From Paracoccaceae bacterium (GTDB taxonomy: Bacteria > Pseudomonadota > Alphaproteobacteria > Rhodobacterales > Rhodobacteraceae): a stretch of DNA of 32,748 bases. Location of the stretch: NCBI GenBank assembly GCA_029938175.1, contig JAPYON010000016.1:1-32748 (forward strand), read 5' to 3'. Position numbers and translations under genes: made by a program. Numbering within the stretch: the first letter of the stretch is position 1; every line of letters begins with the position of its first letter. Shown one piece after another: positions 7,991-17,613 of the stretch. The notes below the pieces were generated by a model. That model saw nothing but the letters and a program-made list of their open reading frames with translations, was not told the DNA's origin and made no database searches.

Positions 7991-10147
7991 TTAGTATGCA
8001 CATCGTGCGGCAGGCCACTCAGTCGTCGAGGTTCCCCCGAATCCGGCCAGTTGCAGCGTCAGGTTTATATCAGTCGATGGAGCCACGTTATTCGAAGAAG
8101 TGAAGCGGCGCGAGAGGGAAAGCCCAATTTCCATGCATTCGTTGCCATAAGTAGCGCCGAATCCGGCGGAAACGTCAAGGTTTTCCAGTAGATCACGCTT
8201 CCAGTTTAAATCGAGCGCCCAGTTCGGAGCAATCCGATACTGGGCATCAATCGTTCCCTCGCTGCGCTCGACGGAGGCAAGGGCTAGTATGTCTTCGGCA
8301 AGGTATATGACCGTTCCGTTAACATCCCACTTGCCGAAAGAAGTCGAAAACTGTGTATCGCTTCGTTTAAAATTGATTTTGTCATCGAACAGAAAACGCC
8401 CGATTATGTTGAAGTCAGGTGCGGATTCAAAGCTTATCGCACCCAAAATGTCAGAGGTTGAACCGCCCAGCAAAGTATCTTCAGAGAAAAGGTCCAATGG
8501 TTTCGAGCGGACAATCAAACCGCCTGCAAGACCCAGAGACCAACCGTTGTTGTCGTAAACCGTATACGTCGCGCCAATGTTCGCACGGTATCCGGTTTCG
8601 ATCACGTCGCGACCCGGAAATCGATTCAGATCGAACAGGTTTGTTTCGTCGAATTCCGCTTGCTGGCTGTCTTCGTTAGGCACAGGGTCGTTAAAGGCGG
8701 GATTGGCGGTGAACAACAACTGGACTAATGGCTCGAAAATATGTCGGGCGTTTGGCGTGGTTTTGGCTAGGGGCCAGCGGATGTCGGCTCCGACGGACGG
8801 ATGCGCGCTGATTAGGGTGGTTTCTGGAAAATCGACGCTGTTCCAAACGCGGTAAATATTGGCGTTAATATTGACGAATCCCGAAGCCCGCAGTCCCAAT
8901 GGCAGATTTAGTCCCACGCGGTAGTCCATCCCCACACCGACGCGCAACACATCCTCGCCCAGTTTGCGAGACAGGCCGACCAGACTGATTTCATGCCCGA
9001 ATTCCCCGCCTAACACAGCGTCGGATCGATATCTGCGATAATTGAATTCAGGCAATACTAGCGGAACCGTGTCGTTTTTTTCGCTATCGCGCAGGCTGAA
9101 CATATGCGCTGCCACAAGCGAGAAGTATTCTCGATCGCGATATCGACTGAAGCTTAGTTCGTTAATCAGGCGGTCGGTATTATTGTAGTTATATTGACGC
9201 AAAAAACCGTTATCGCTGATCGCGGTGGCCTCGAACGAAAGGGTGACGTTGTCAAGCACTTCAAAAATACCGTCTACCTTCAGGAACCCACGCCCGAAAT
9301 CGTTGAATTTGTCGCGAATCTCCAGCGCACCGAAAGCGTCGAACATGCCGTTGTCGAAGCGATGTCGGTATTCGGCATCAACTACTGTGGCCCCATCAAA
9401 ATTCAGCGTAGGCGTGAAGGTCATATCGGCATGATCCCCCAAGACCAGATAATACGGTAATTTGACACCGTCGCCAAAATATTCCGATGACAAAATCACA
9501 GGGTTAAGAAATCCTGTAGCGCGGCGCACCGACGCGTCTGGAATTCGCATATATGGAAGGTATAAAGCCGGTTGGCCGAAGATTTCGATAGTGGCGCTGC
9601 GAAAGTGAATTTGTTTGTTTTGCTCGTCGCGAATGACCTGCTTTGCCCTGATTTGCCAAATCGGGACGGGGCGCTCGGCACATATCTGGCAGGCGCTGGC
9701 TACAACGTTATTCAGAGTATCGAACCGTCCCGTGGTGCGCTTGTATTCGGTCGCTGCAAGTTGCATCTGCCCTGCCAGTAACAATCGCGCCCCGCGCACA
9801 AGACCTGTTTGAAGGTCGGTGGAAAGGTCGGCGAAATCAGCCAAGACGACTGTGCCACTGGCATCTGTAATAACGATGGGTCCCTCGGCCGTGATCTGTC
9901 CAAGGTGCGAATCGTAGATGATGCTACTGGCGCTAAGGACGGTATCCCCGAAGAATACCTGCACATTTCCGGTTGCGGTCAGAACTCCGGTGCTTTGGTT
10001 TAAATTGATGGTATCGGCCAACAAGCTGATGGGGTAGTCCGATTGGCCAAACGCCATTTGCGGTAAGAAGCCGCAGGCGAATAGCAACATCAGGGTAGTT
10101 ACGCGGACTCTAAGAAAGTTGGTAAATTTGCTGACAGACCTGCGCAT
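7991..10147 (-). CDS. lptD: LPS-assembly outer membrane protein LptD
   Basis: LptD forms the outer-membrane beta barrel that, with LptE, inserts lipopolysaccharide into the outer leaflet. The predicted 718 residues comprise a signal peptide (LMLLFACGFLPQMAFGQ), then an OstA/LptA-like jellyroll (ISLLADTINLNQSTGVLTATGNVQ). A long barrel region follows, with alternating aromatic strands and typical turns such as YLPYMRIPD and RATGFLNP. I choose ATG 10147 because a GGAGG lies 12 bases upstream. The ATG at 10159 overlaps the lptG stop but has that GGAGG immediately adjacent, with no spacer. Longer upstream readings lie inside lptG. It is the third gene of the operon after lptF and lptG. Confidence 0.96.
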   Translation of the reverse strand: MRRSVSKFTNFLRVRVTTLMLLFACGFLPQMAFGQSDYPISLLADTINLNQSTGVLTATGNVQVFFGDTVLSASSIIYDSHLGQITAEGPIVITDASGTVVLADFADLSTDLQTGLVRGARLLLAGQMQLAATEYKRTTGRFDTLNNVVASACQICAERPVPIWQIRAKQVIRDEQNKQIHFRSATIEIFGQPALYLPYMRIPDASVRRATGFLNPVILSSEYFGDGVKLPYYLVLGDHADMTFTPTLNFDGATVVDAEYRHRFDNGMFDAFGALEIRDKFNDFGRGFLKVDGIFEVLDNVTLSFEATAISDNGFLRQYNYNNTDRLINELSFSRYRDREYFSLVAAHMFSLRDSEKNDTVPLVLPEFNYRRYRSDAVLGGEFGHEISLVGLSRKLGEDVLRVGVGMDYRVGLNLPLGLRASGFVNINANIYRVWNSVDFPETTLISAHPSVGADIRWPLAKTTPNARHIFEPLVQLLFTANPAFNDPVPNEDSQQAEFDETNLFDLNRFPGRDVIETGYRANIGATYTVYDNNGWSLGLAGGLIVRSKPLDLFSEDTLLGGSTSDILGAISFESAPDFNIIGRFLFDDKINFKRSDTQFSTSFGKWDVNGTVIYLAEDILALASVERSEGTIDAQYRIAPNWALDLNWKRDLLENLDVSAGFGATYGNECMEIGLSLSRRFTSSNNVAPSTDINLTLQLAGFGGTSTTEWPAARCAY

Positions 10148-10151
10148 TATA

Positions 10152-11252
10152 TTAGCCATCCTCCAGATGCAGCACAAACGCCATAGCAAACAAGGTGGCA
10201 GCCAGAGGTGGTGCCCATATCGCCAGCAAGATCGGCACTTCTTGCGCTTGTCCGAGCGATTCGGCAACGTTTACTATCGCGAAAAGCACGAATCCGGAAA
10301 CCACCGCCAACAATGCCATAACGCCTAGATGTCCAAATCGTGCATGGCGTAGCGAGAATGCAGTGCCGATCAGCATCATTGCAACCAACATTAAAGGAGT
10401 TACATATTGCGACTGTAAAAAGACCCGATGCCGTACGGCCGAGAATCCGGATGCGTCCAGCTGCCCGATAAACGCGGGAAGGTTCCAGACCGAGATTGTT
10501 TTAGGGGCAGCGAAACTGCTGAGGATGCGATCGCTTGTCAGGTCCGTTGGCAGTACGATCTCCTCGAACGGGCGGATATCGGTGTTTTCGAACAGGTTCT
10601 TGTCCAAAAATCGCCATTGGGTTGCGTTTAATAGTTTCCAGGCACCGGGTTGCAGGATGGCGCTGCTGGCCTCGATCCGGCGTACAAGGTCGCCTTGGGT
10701 CGAGAATTCGTGGAACCGGACGTCATATAAAACTTCGCCGCTTAGGCTGGAGTTGCGGGCTTGAATGATGAAATTGCTGTTTGCACCGGTCTGACGCATC
10801 CATAGCCCCTCGCGAGAGATCGACAGCAGGTTGCCGCCGCTGCCCGTGTGTTCGGCGCGTATTTCAGCCGCTTTACGAATTGTGGCGGCGATAATCGGAT
10901 TAAACGCCGCGACCGCTACCACGCTCATCAGCAGTGTAACCAGTGTCGGTGCCATCAACATTTTCAAGGCAGAAATCCCCGATGCACGGACTATCACCAG
11001 TTCGCTAGATCGGGACATGCCAAGGAACGTGAACATACTACCCAGCAACACTACAAGCGGAAAAGTTTCGAACATTGCGTCGGGTAGGGTGACGGATATA
11101 AGCTGGATGTATGTTTTGACATCTGCCTCGCTCCCTGAAAAAAACCGGGTCACGTCGGTGATGATTATTAACAACAGCAACCCCGTCAGTGCGATCTGAA
11201 CACGCAACACATTCAGGAAAAACCTTCTGGCCACGTAGAAATATAACGTCAT
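10152..11252 (-). CDS. lptG: LPS export ABC transporter permease LptG
   Basis: LptG and LptF form the inner-membrane permease pair which, with LptB, extracts LPS and pushes it along the Lpt bridge. The 366-residue YjgP/YjgQ family protein starts MTLYFYVARRFFLNVLRVQIA. It has N-terminal membrane helices (about 15-35, 60-85, 100-120), a periplasmic beta-jellyroll in the middle (EGLWMRQTG, IIQARNSS, LLNATQWRF), and three C-terminal helices ending near LAATLFAMAFVL. The start is in an ATGA overlap with the lptF stop and is preceded by GGTGG. A longer reading upstream lies inside lptF and is rejected. Confidence 0.95.
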   Translation of the reverse strand: MTLYFYVARRFFLNVLRVQIALTGLLLLIIITDVTRFFSGSEADVKTYIQLISVTLPDAMFETFPLVVLLGSMFTFLGMSRSSELVIVRASGISALKMLMAPTLVTLLMSVVAVAAFNPIIAATIRKAAEIRAEHTGSGGNLLSISREGLWMRQTGANSNFIIQARNSSLSGEVLYDVRFHEFSTQGDLVRRIEASSAILQPGAWKLLNATQWRFLDKNLFENTDIRPFEEIVLPTDLTSDRILSSFAAPKTISVWNLPAFIGQLDASGFSAVRHRVFLQSQYVTPLMLVAMMLIGTAFSLRHARFGHLGVMALLAVVSGFVLFAIVNVAESLGQAQEVPILLAIWAPPLAATLFAMAFVLHLEDG

Positions 11253-12373
11253 GCCACCACCACCGGAACTTGGCGCAAGTTGCGTCTTACCCGATTTCTG
11301 GTCAATGCAGTCAAACTGAGGATCATGCAAATCAGTGCCGGTGCATACGCGACAAGATACATCTCAGGATTTGTGCTGACCCACGTCTTTATGGTTAACG
11401 TCGTGCCGAGCAAGAAAATTCCAGACGCGCCAGTAAGCGAGATCCGCAATCCCAATCCTGTGCGCTTATAATTGGCGGTCATCAACATGGAAAACGCATA
11501 TAGTGGTAACACCAGTCCCATCAGGGGAAGCGCCAAGCGCAAATGTGCTTCGGAAAAGTAAACGCCTGCGCTAAGAGCTCCACCATCTGTAATAATTTGT
11601 TCGGGGTCGAGCAATTCCGAGATGAAATACTCGGACGGGACGCGAATGCGATCACGGGTTTGCGCAACGATTGAGCTTAAGTCGAAGACGAACTGGTCGA
11701 ACTCGATGATATTTAGGATTGTACTCGACACCGAGTAGCGCTGCATTATACCCTGACTCATTACTAACTGTAGTTCGTTATTGTCTTGAAGCAACAATGC
11801 TTGTTTTGCAGAATACGTTACGGGTTGCGCCGGATCACGCTGATCGTTCAGAAAAATTCCCTCGATTTGGCCCGTTTTACTGGAGTCCTTGATGTAAATA
11901 GTCACGCCTGAAACCGGATGAACAAATTGTTTTTCGCGCAACAATGACATCAACGAATTTTCGCGCACCTCGGCTATCCGGTCTGCAAGGCGTGTGGTCG
12001 ATCGAGGCATCAGGACTACAATCAAAACGAACATCGCCAACATCACGATTGTTCCAACGGCAACCGTAGCGCGGATAATACGAGTAGGCGAGAGACCCGA
12101 GGACAAAATTACTACCATCTCGGATTCGCCAAGCAGGCGGTTCACAGTGAATAAAGTCGAAACGAACACCGCTACGGACAGCACTACGGTAAGCACGTTT
12201 GGCAGGATCAACGCGGCAAATTCCAAGAAAATCATACCAGAGTGGCCATTGTCGATAATAATTTCCATTAGTGGCAGCGTTTGGGTCAACCAGATGATTC
12301 CGACCAACACCAGCGCAAAAAACCCGAACGGGCCGAGCTGTTGCATAAACAAATATCGATCAAGCCGGTTCAC
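11249..12373 (-). CDS. lptF: LPS export ABC transporter permease LptF
   Basis: This is the second permease of the LPS exporter and the first gene of the operon. From the GTG at 12373 it has 374 residues and begins VNRLDRYLFMQQLGPFGFF, which is where family members start (xRxDRYL). The frame is open to a TTG at 12436, but those 21 residues have no family character and would span the inverted repeat at 12393-12413. The fold is the expected one: membrane helices near both ends and a periplasmic jellyroll containing LREKQFVHPVSGVTIYI and EIEGIFLNDQRD-like segments. Divergence from pepA, with holC downstream of pepA, is conserved as far as E. coli. Confidence 0.94.
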   Translation of the reverse strand: MNRLDRYLFMQQLGPFGFFALVLVGIIWLTQTLPLMEIIIDNGHSGMIFLEFAALILPNVLTVVLSVAVFVSTLFTVNRLLGESEMVVILSSGLSPTRIIRATVAVGTIVMLAMFVLIVVLMPRSTTRLADRIAEVRENSLMSLLREKQFVHPVSGVTIYIKDSSKTGQIEGIFLNDQRDPAQPVTYSAKQALLLQDNNELQLVMSQGIMQRYSVSSTILNIIEFDQFVFDLSSIVAQTRDRIRVPSEYFISELLDPEQIITDGGALSAGVYFSEAHLRLALPLMGLVLPLYAFSMLMTANYKRTGLGLRISLTGASGIFLLGTTLTIKTWVSTNPEMYLVAYAPALICMILSLTALTRNRVRRNLRQVPVVVA

Positions 12374-12392
12374 GAGTCGTTTTACCCCTAAA

Positions 12393-12413
12393 GTTAGGTG
12401 CAGCTTACCTAAC
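12393..12413. promoter_or_regulatory. Inverted repeat in the lptF/pepA divergent region
   Basis: GTTAGGT-N7-ACCTAAC is a perfect 7-base inverted repeat whose half-site centres are 14 bases apart. It lies 20 bases upstream of the chosen lptF GTG. A 10-base palindrome CTGTATACAG (12466-12475) lies nearer pepA. Either could be an operator controlling the six-gene envelope operon or pepA; no cognate regulator is encoded in the window. Confidence 0.35.
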
Positions 12414-12506
12414 TCGGCGTATTTCGTCACCCCCAACTGGTCAAGGGGATGTTATCGGGATAGGACTGTATACAGCAAGATTCTGCCAGTTTTTTAGGAG
12501 TATAAT

Positions 12507-13973
12507 ATGACTACACCCATCAGCATTAATTTCAGAGAATCCAATACCGACGCCATCGCAAGCATCAATGGCAAGTTGGCCGTTCTGGTCAGCCCTGACG
12601 GAAAGATTGATACTTTGGCGCGGCGTGTGAACCGTCTTTCCAAAGGGGCGGTTGCGCGGTTCGCCGAAAGCGCTGCCTTTGCTAAGCTCGAAAATGGTGC
12701 CGGTGTTGCCTTGGCTTATCCAGCGGGAATGGAGGCTGAGGGTGTTATCGTTGTCAAACTGCCTAAACGCCCAACCGTTGTCGAGGCGCGTAAGGCGGGT
12801 GCGACAATGGCTATCTACAAGGGCACGGGCGCATTGAGTGTTCTGGCCGCGAGCAATCCCAAGGCCGCGGATATTTCCTATGGTCTGGCGTTGCGGGCGT
12901 ACGACTTTATCGCGCATAAAACTGCTGATACCGACGACATTAAACCTGCCTCGATGATGGTCACCAATCCCGAGGGCGTCGCCGCCGAGGTGAGCCCAAT
13001 GGCGGCACTGACCGAAGGTGTGTTCTTTGCCCGCGATCTAATTAACGAGCCGTCCAACATTCTGACAACAAACGATTTCGCTGCGCGTTTGGCGGCGATG
13101 CAGGAACTTGGCCTAGAGGTTGAGATTCTCGAGGAAGACGAACTGGCGAAGCTGGGCATGCGGACGCTTTTGGCTGTGGGGCAGGGTTCGACCAGCCCTT
13201 CCAAAGTTGTGGTGATGCGCTGGAACGGTGGTGGAGACGAGGCGCCCTTCGCGCTAGTTGGCAAGGGAGTTGTGTTCGACACAGGCGGTATTTCCATCAA
13301 GCCTTCGGCTGGCATGGAAGATATGACCATGGATATGGGCGGCGCTGGCGTCGTTTCGGGCGTTATGCGGGCCTTGGCGCTGCGCGGTGCAAAGGCCAAC
13401 GTTGTTGGGGTTGTCGGATTGGTTGAGAATATGCCGGACGGCGATGCGATGCGCCCCGGTGATGTGGTGCGATCCATGAAGGGTGATACGATTGAAATCA
13501 ACAATACTGACGCTGAAGGGCGCTTGGTTTTGGCTGATATTCTTTGGTATACGCAGGAGCGCTTTTCGCCTGTGGGCATGATTAACCTAGCGACGTTAAC
13601 GGGTGCGATCATCATTGGTCTGGGGCATGACAACGCTGGTGTGTTCTCGAATAACGACGCACTTTGTGGCGACTTCCTTAAGGCAGCCGCGACTGAAAAC
13701 GAGGGCGCATGGCGCATGCCGCTGTCGGCCGCTTACGACAAACTTTTGAAATCGCGGACGGCGGATATGAAGAACTCGTGTGGGCGGGCTGCGGGTGCGA
13801 CGACTGCGGCGCAGTTCCTGCAACGGTTTGTTAAGAAAGATATGCCGTGGATTCACCTTGATATTGCTGGTGTAGCTTTGCTGACCGGAGACAGCGATTA
13901 CGCCCCGAAAGGCGCGACTGGCTGGGGTGTTCGTTCGCTTGATTGTCTTATTCGCGATAAATACGAGGGCTGA
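12507..13973 (+). CDS. pepA: Leucyl aminopeptidase (M17 family)
   Basis: This cytosolic dizinc/manganese aminopeptidase removes N-terminal residues from peptides. The length of 488 residues is standard: an N-terminal macro-like domain to about residue 165, then the catalytic domain. The metal site is visible in VGKGVVFDTGGISIKPS, DMGGAGVVSG and the M17 signature NNTDAEGRLVLAD. The late IHLDIAGVA and PKGATGWGVR segments are also present. The ATG is preceded by AGGAG at good distance. The gene is divergent from lptF and is followed after 3 bases by holC. In some bacteria PepA also binds DNA; nothing here shows whether that applies. Confidence 0.97.
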   Translation: MTTPISINFRESNTDAIASINGKLAVLVSPDGKIDTLARRVNRLSKGAVARFAESAAFAKLENGAGVALAYPAGMEAEGVIVVKLPKRPTVVEARKAGATMAIYKGTGALSVLAASNPKAADISYGLALRAYDFIAHKTADTDDIKPASMMVTNPEGVAAEVSPMAALTEGVFFARDLINEPSNILTTNDFAARLAAMQELGLEVEILEEDELAKLGMRTLLAVGQGSTSPSKVVVMRWNGGGDEAPFALVGKGVVFDTGGISIKPSAGMEDMTMDMGGAGVVSGVMRALALRGAKANVVGVVGLVENMPDGDAMRPGDVVRSMKGDTIEINNTDAEGRLVLADILWYTQERFSPVGMINLATLTGAIIIGLGHDNAGVFSNNDALCGDFLKAAATENEGAWRMPLSAAYDKLLKSRTADMKNSCGRAAGATTAAQFLQRFVKKDMPWIHLDIAGVALLTGDSDYAPKGATGWGVRSLDCLIRDKYEG

Positions 13974-13976
13974 TCT

Positions 13977-14426
13977 GTGGCTGAAGTCCTCTTTTACCAT
14001 TTGACCCAAACCCCGCTGGAACGCACTTTGCCTGAGCTTTTGGAAAAATCGTTGCAACGCGGGTGGCGGGTGTTGGTAAAGGGGGGCGATGCTGATCGGC
14101 TGGCTTTTCTGGATGGGGTACTTTGGACGTATCGCGACGATTCATTTTTACCCCATGGTGTCGCGGGTGAGGGGGCAGAACATCAACCAATTTACCTGAC
14201 TGTTGATGATGATGAACCAAACAATGCTGATGTTTTGTTCTTGGTCGATGGTGCCAGCTATCCGTTTGACAAAATGAACGAATTTGACCGTGTTTGTTTA
14301 TTTTTTGATGGCAATGACCCAAATGCGGTATCTGTTGCGCGCGCAAACTGGACTGCCGTCGCCGAGGCGAAACTGCCAGCTAAATATTGGGCGCAAGAAG
14401 ATGGGCGCTGGACGCAAAAGAAATAA
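13977..14426 (+). CDS. holC: DNA polymerase III subunit chi
   Basis: Chi links the clamp-loader complex to single-strand binding protein at the replication fork. The 149-residue protein starts at GTG 13977, 3 bases after the pepA stop. It shows the family pattern: FYHLTQTPLERTLPELLEKSLQRGWRVLV cut as FYHLTQTPLE and LEKSLQRGWR, then LDGVLWTYRDDSFLPHG and QPIYLT. The FDGNDPNAVSVARANW helix closes the fold. The pepA-holC pair is broadly conserved in proteobacteria. Confidence 0.95.
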   Translation: MAEVLFYHLTQTPLERTLPELLEKSLQRGWRVLVKGGDADRLAFLDGVLWTYRDDSFLPHGVAGEGAEHQPIYLTVDDDEPNNADVLFLVDGASYPFDKMNEFDRVCLFFDGNDPNAVSVARANWTAVAEAKLPAKYWAQEDGRWTQKK

Positions 14427-14446
14427 ACGCGGGCACCGACAGCCCC

Positions 14447-15022
14447 TTAGGGATAAAGAAACAAGGTGTCTTCGATGATTTCTAACCGCGTAAATCGCCG
14501 CAAGTAGGCCATGCCAAGCAACGAAATGTCCATTCGGCCTTCCGACACAAATACGCGCAAATTTCTATCAACCTGGTTTGAAAATTCAAGCGTATCAAGC
14601 GTTGTTTGCGCTGTTCGAACTGCGCCATTGGCCGTCTCAGCTATACCAAGATACCTTAGGCTCTCAAGGTCAATACCGGCGTTCTTCGCGTCCTGTGTGT
14701 TTAGGACGATATCGGTTGCACCTGTATCAATTACAAACAAAACACGTGCTCCATTTGCCCGCATATCGGCGTAAAAGTGCCCGTCACTTGAGCGCATTAC
14801 ACTGATTGCGTCCACCGACACAACACCTTGGCTAGGAAATAACTGTCGTTGAATTTGGTCTTTGAAGCCATAAACAATAACGGCTGCCATGAATATCAGG
14901 AACCAGATCAACATTTGTTGCAGCATCGTGCCCATGCGCCCGCGATAGGTACGCAATACAAACGAACCAATGAAAAATCCTATAATGGCATAGTAAACGA
15001 AATATGCGATTTCACCCGACAC
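14447..15022 (-). CDS. Membrane-anchored retropepsin-like aspartic protease (clan AA, TIGR02281 type)
   Basis: A 191-residue protein with two hydrophobic segments at about residues 5-22 and 33-52, then a single retropepsin-like domain. The catalytic motif is FVIDTGATDIVL at about residue 97, the D-T/S-G of aspartic proteases. A later SLLGMAYLRRF corresponds to the conserved LLG-hydrophobic element. Retropepsin-type enzymes act as dimers, so this one would dimerise in or at the membrane; substrates are unknown. The start is GTG at 15022, sharing its first base with the stop of the marC-type gene. It is therefore the last gene of a three-gene overlap operon. Confidence 0.85.
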   Translation of the reverse strand: MSGEIAYFVYYAIIGFFIGSFVLRTYRGRMGTMLQQMLIWFLIFMAAVIVYGFKDQIQRQLFPSQGVVSVDAISVMRSSDGHFYADMRANGARVLFVIDTGATDIVLNTQDAKNAGIDLESLRYLGIAETANGAVRTAQTTLDTLEFSNQVDRNLRVFVSEGRMDISLLGMAYLRRFTRLEIIEDTLFLYP

Positions 15023-15645
15023 TATAAACCCAACAAGCCGTAATCCCGCAGGCCATCGAGCACAAATTGCACCGAAAGCGCCGCTAGGAACATACCCATT
15101 AGGCGGGTAATTAGGTTATTACCTGTTTGACCCAAAGCGCGTTCCAGCATGCCGCTCGTCATGAACATCAAGAACGCTAGGGCAAGAACAAGCAGCATAA
15201 CCAAATGGACCATTATCTGACTCGCAACATCACCCGAGTATTGTCCCGTAAGCAGAATAATCGTCGTCATTGATCCGGGGCCAGCAATAAGAGGCATAGC
15301 AAGCGGGAATATTGCTGGATCAGTGCCATCATCACCTTCGGCGGTTTTTTCGCGCCGGGGGGTGCGTTTTTCAAATAACATTTCTATGGCCGTCAGAAGC
15401 AACAGGATGCCCCCTGATATTCGGAACGCTGGCATACTTATACCTACTTTGTTCAGAATGAACTCACCTGCGAACCCGAAAAAGGCCAGCAGCCCAGCTG
15501 CTGTCAATATTGCGCGAATAGCGATGCTACGCCGTTGCTTCGCAGTTTTACCTGCTGTCAAAACGACGAACAAAGGGGCCAAGCCGATAGGATCAATGAT
15601 AACGATTAACGTTACAAAGGCAGACAATAGCAGTTCAATTTCCAT
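15022..15645 (-). CDS. MarC family integral membrane protein
   Basis: A 207-residue protein with six predicted membrane helices. It starts MEIELLLSAFVTLIVIIDPIG, and the proline-glycine motif IDPIGLAPLF is a hallmark of the MarC/YchE/YhgN family. The second half repeats the pattern as FPLAMPLIAGPGSMTT. Members are membrane proteins of uncertain function; the early idea of antibiotic resistance through MarC has not held up. The start ATG shares one base with the stop of the ABC-F gene (TAATG), so I reject the longer upstream reading that lies inside that gene. A charged loop with RTPRREKTAEGDDG joins the two halves. Confidence 0.9.
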   Translation of the reverse strand: MEIELLLSAFVTLIVIIDPIGLAPLFVVLTAGKTAKQRRSIAIRAILTAAGLLAFFGFAGEFILNKVGISMPAFRISGGILLLLTAIEMLFEKRTPRREKTAEGDDGTDPAIFPLAMPLIAGPGSMTTIILLTGQYSGDVASQIMVHLVMLLVLALAFLMFMTSGMLERALGQTGNNLITRLMGMFLAALSVQFVLDGLRDYGLLGL

Positions 15646-17489
15646 TATCCACGCGCCTCCAGTTTTTCCAGAGAAACCATCCAAAGTTCCTCTGCACGTT
15701 CCAACCCTTCGGTCACTTCGACGTGCTTCTTCTGCCACATACTGATCGCGGCTGCTTCGCCGTCATAAAATCCGGGTTCGGCCATCTTCTGGTCCAGCTT
15801 GTCACGCATTTCTTGCAATTTTATGACTCGTTCTTCGCAAGAGGCAACTTCCAGCTTCAGCTTTTCTTTAGGAACTTTTTTGACCTTACCATTTTTCTGC
15901 TTTTTCTTTTCCGACTTGGGCAACCCGCCACGTTCGGATAAAAGCATTTTGCGATAGGCGTCCATGTCTTCGGTGTACGGCGTCACGTTGCCGTCTTTTA
16001 CCAGCCACAAACGGTCAGCCACCAATTCCACCAGCGATTGGTCATGGCTGACGAGGATTACGGCACCCGTGTATTCGGTCAACGCGGCGACCAAAGCCTC
16101 GCGAGACTGGATGTCAAGGTGGTTTGTTGGCTCATCAAGGATAATCATATGCGGTGCGTCAATCGTTGCAATCAGCAGCGACAACCGTGCTTTTTGCCCA
16201 CCGGACAGGCGACCAACTTTGGTTTCGACAATATCCGAACTCATACCACCCGCCGCTAACCGCGAGCGAATGCGACCAGGTAATTCTTTCGGACGCAGGC
16301 GTTGAATATGCTGAATAGGCGTGTTGTCCAGCTCAAGTTCATCGACTTGATGTTGTGCGAAAAATCCGACCCGCAGCTTGGAGGACGCATATTTGTTGCC
16401 CGACATAACCGTCAACCGATCCGCCAACAGCTTCGCAAACGTCGATTTCCCCTGCCCGTTGGCCCCTAGCAGTGCGATGCGGTCATCTTGGTCAATCCGC
16501 AGGTCCAGATTACGCAGCACAACTTTGCCGTCATAGCCGACACTGGCGTTTTCAAGGCGAATAATCGGTGGGCTTAACTCTTCAGGTTCTGGGAAGTTGA
16601 ACGGGGTGACATGATCGCCAACAATCGGCGCGAGAGTCCCCATCCGTTCCAGCGCCTTGATCCGGCTCTGCGCCTGCTTGGCCTTGCTGGCCTTGTAGCG
16701 GAAACGGTCGATATAAGATTGCATATGCTCGCGCTGTGCATCCTGCTTTTTCTTCTGCGCGACCATCTGTTCCAGTTTCGCACGACGGGTGTTTTCGAAC
16801 GTGTCGTAATTGCCCGTATAAAGCGTCAGTTTCTGTTGGTCCAAATGCAGAATTTGCGTAACAGAACGGTTCAACAACGCCTTATCGTGACTGATTATCA
16901 GTACGGTGTGCGGATAGCGCGTCAGATAGTTTTCCAGCCAAATAGAACCCTCAAGATCCAGATAGTTGGTGGGCTCATCCAGCAATAGGAAATCGGGTTG
17001 CGAGAACAATACAGCTGCCAACGCCACACGCATCCGCCAACCGCCGGAAAAATTCGAGCAAGGTTGCTGTTGTGCTTCACTATCAAAACCAAGACCGTGC
17101 AGAATGCTGGCGGCACGCGCTTCGGCCGAATGCGCCTCTATGTCAGCAAGGCGCATATAGATGTCGGAAATGCGGGTAGGGTCCGTGGTAGTATCGGCCT
17201 CGGACAACAATTCCGTGCGCTCAACATCCGCAGCAAGAACCACAGAGATCAGGCTTTCTGGCCCCGAGGGAACTTCCTGCGCGATACCACCGATACGCGC
17301 CCCTCGCGGGATCTCGATCTCGCCTTCATCCAAAACCCATTCACCACGGATCAACTTGAAAAGTGTTGTTTTACCCGCACCATTACGACCCACAATCCCG
17401 ACCTTATGGCCCGAGGGAATAGTAACAGTCGAGCTGTCGATAAGTTTGCGACCCTCAAGGGTGAACGATATGTTTTTAATGGCTAGCAT
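15645..17489 (-). CDS. ABC-F family ATPase (Uup/YheS-like)
   Basis: A soluble protein of 614 residues with two ATP-binding cassettes and no membrane domain, the mark of ABC-F translation factors. Cassette 1 has Walker A GRNGAGKTTLF and signature FSGGWRMRVALA. Cassette 2 has GANGQGKSTFAK and LSGGQKARLSLL. Each is followed by the LLDEPTNYLD or ILDEPTNHLD Walker B. Between them is the linker of charged helices (RAKLEQMVAQKKKQDAQREH). The C-terminus has a lysine-rich segment and a coiled coil (about 530-614), which points to Uup/YheS rather than EttA. ATG 17489 (MLAIKNISFTLEG) is the family start. Family members act at the ribosome on stalled or difficult translation; the exact role here is open. 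Confidence 0.92.
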   Translation of the reverse strand: MLAIKNISFTLEGRKLIDSSTVTIPSGHKVGIVGRNGAGKTTLFKLIRGEWVLDEGEIEIPRGARIGGIAQEVPSGPESLISVVLAADVERTELLSEADTTTDPTRISDIYMRLADIEAHSAEARAASILHGLGFDSEAQQQPCSNFSGGWRMRVALAAVLFSQPDFLLLDEPTNYLDLEGSIWLENYLTRYPHTVLIISHDKALLNRSVTQILHLDQQKLTLYTGNYDTFENTRRAKLEQMVAQKKKQDAQREHMQSYIDRFRYKASKAKQAQSRIKALERMGTLAPIVGDHVTPFNFPEPEELSPPIIRLENASVGYDGKVVLRNLDLRIDQDDRIALLGANGQGKSTFAKLLADRLTVMSGNKYASSKLRVGFFAQHQVDELELDNTPIQHIQRLRPKELPGRIRSRLAAGGMSSDIVETKVGRLSGGQKARLSLLIATIDAPHMIILDEPTNHLDIQSREALVAALTEYTGAVILVSHDQSLVELVADRLWLVKDGNVTPYTEDMDAYRKMLLSERGGLPKSEKKKQKNGKVKKVPKEKLKLEVASCEERVIKLQEMRDKLDQKMAEPGFYDGEAAAISMWQKKHVEVTEGLERAEELWMVSLEKLEARG

Positions 17490-17613
17490 GGGCGGGTATT
17501 TCGCCGTTCTGCTCGGCCGAGTCAATGGCCCAGAATAATTAGCCCTTCACAGACGCCAAACCCCATGATAGGTGCGCGCCAGATACATCACAAACACTCC
17601 AAAGGACATCACA

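Noticed and set aside
12466-12475. CTGTATACAG as a LexA box
   Set aside because: The enteric LexA box needs CTGT-N8-ACAG, and alphaproteobacterial LexA uses a GTTC-N7-GTTC pattern. This palindrome is too short for the first and unlike the second.
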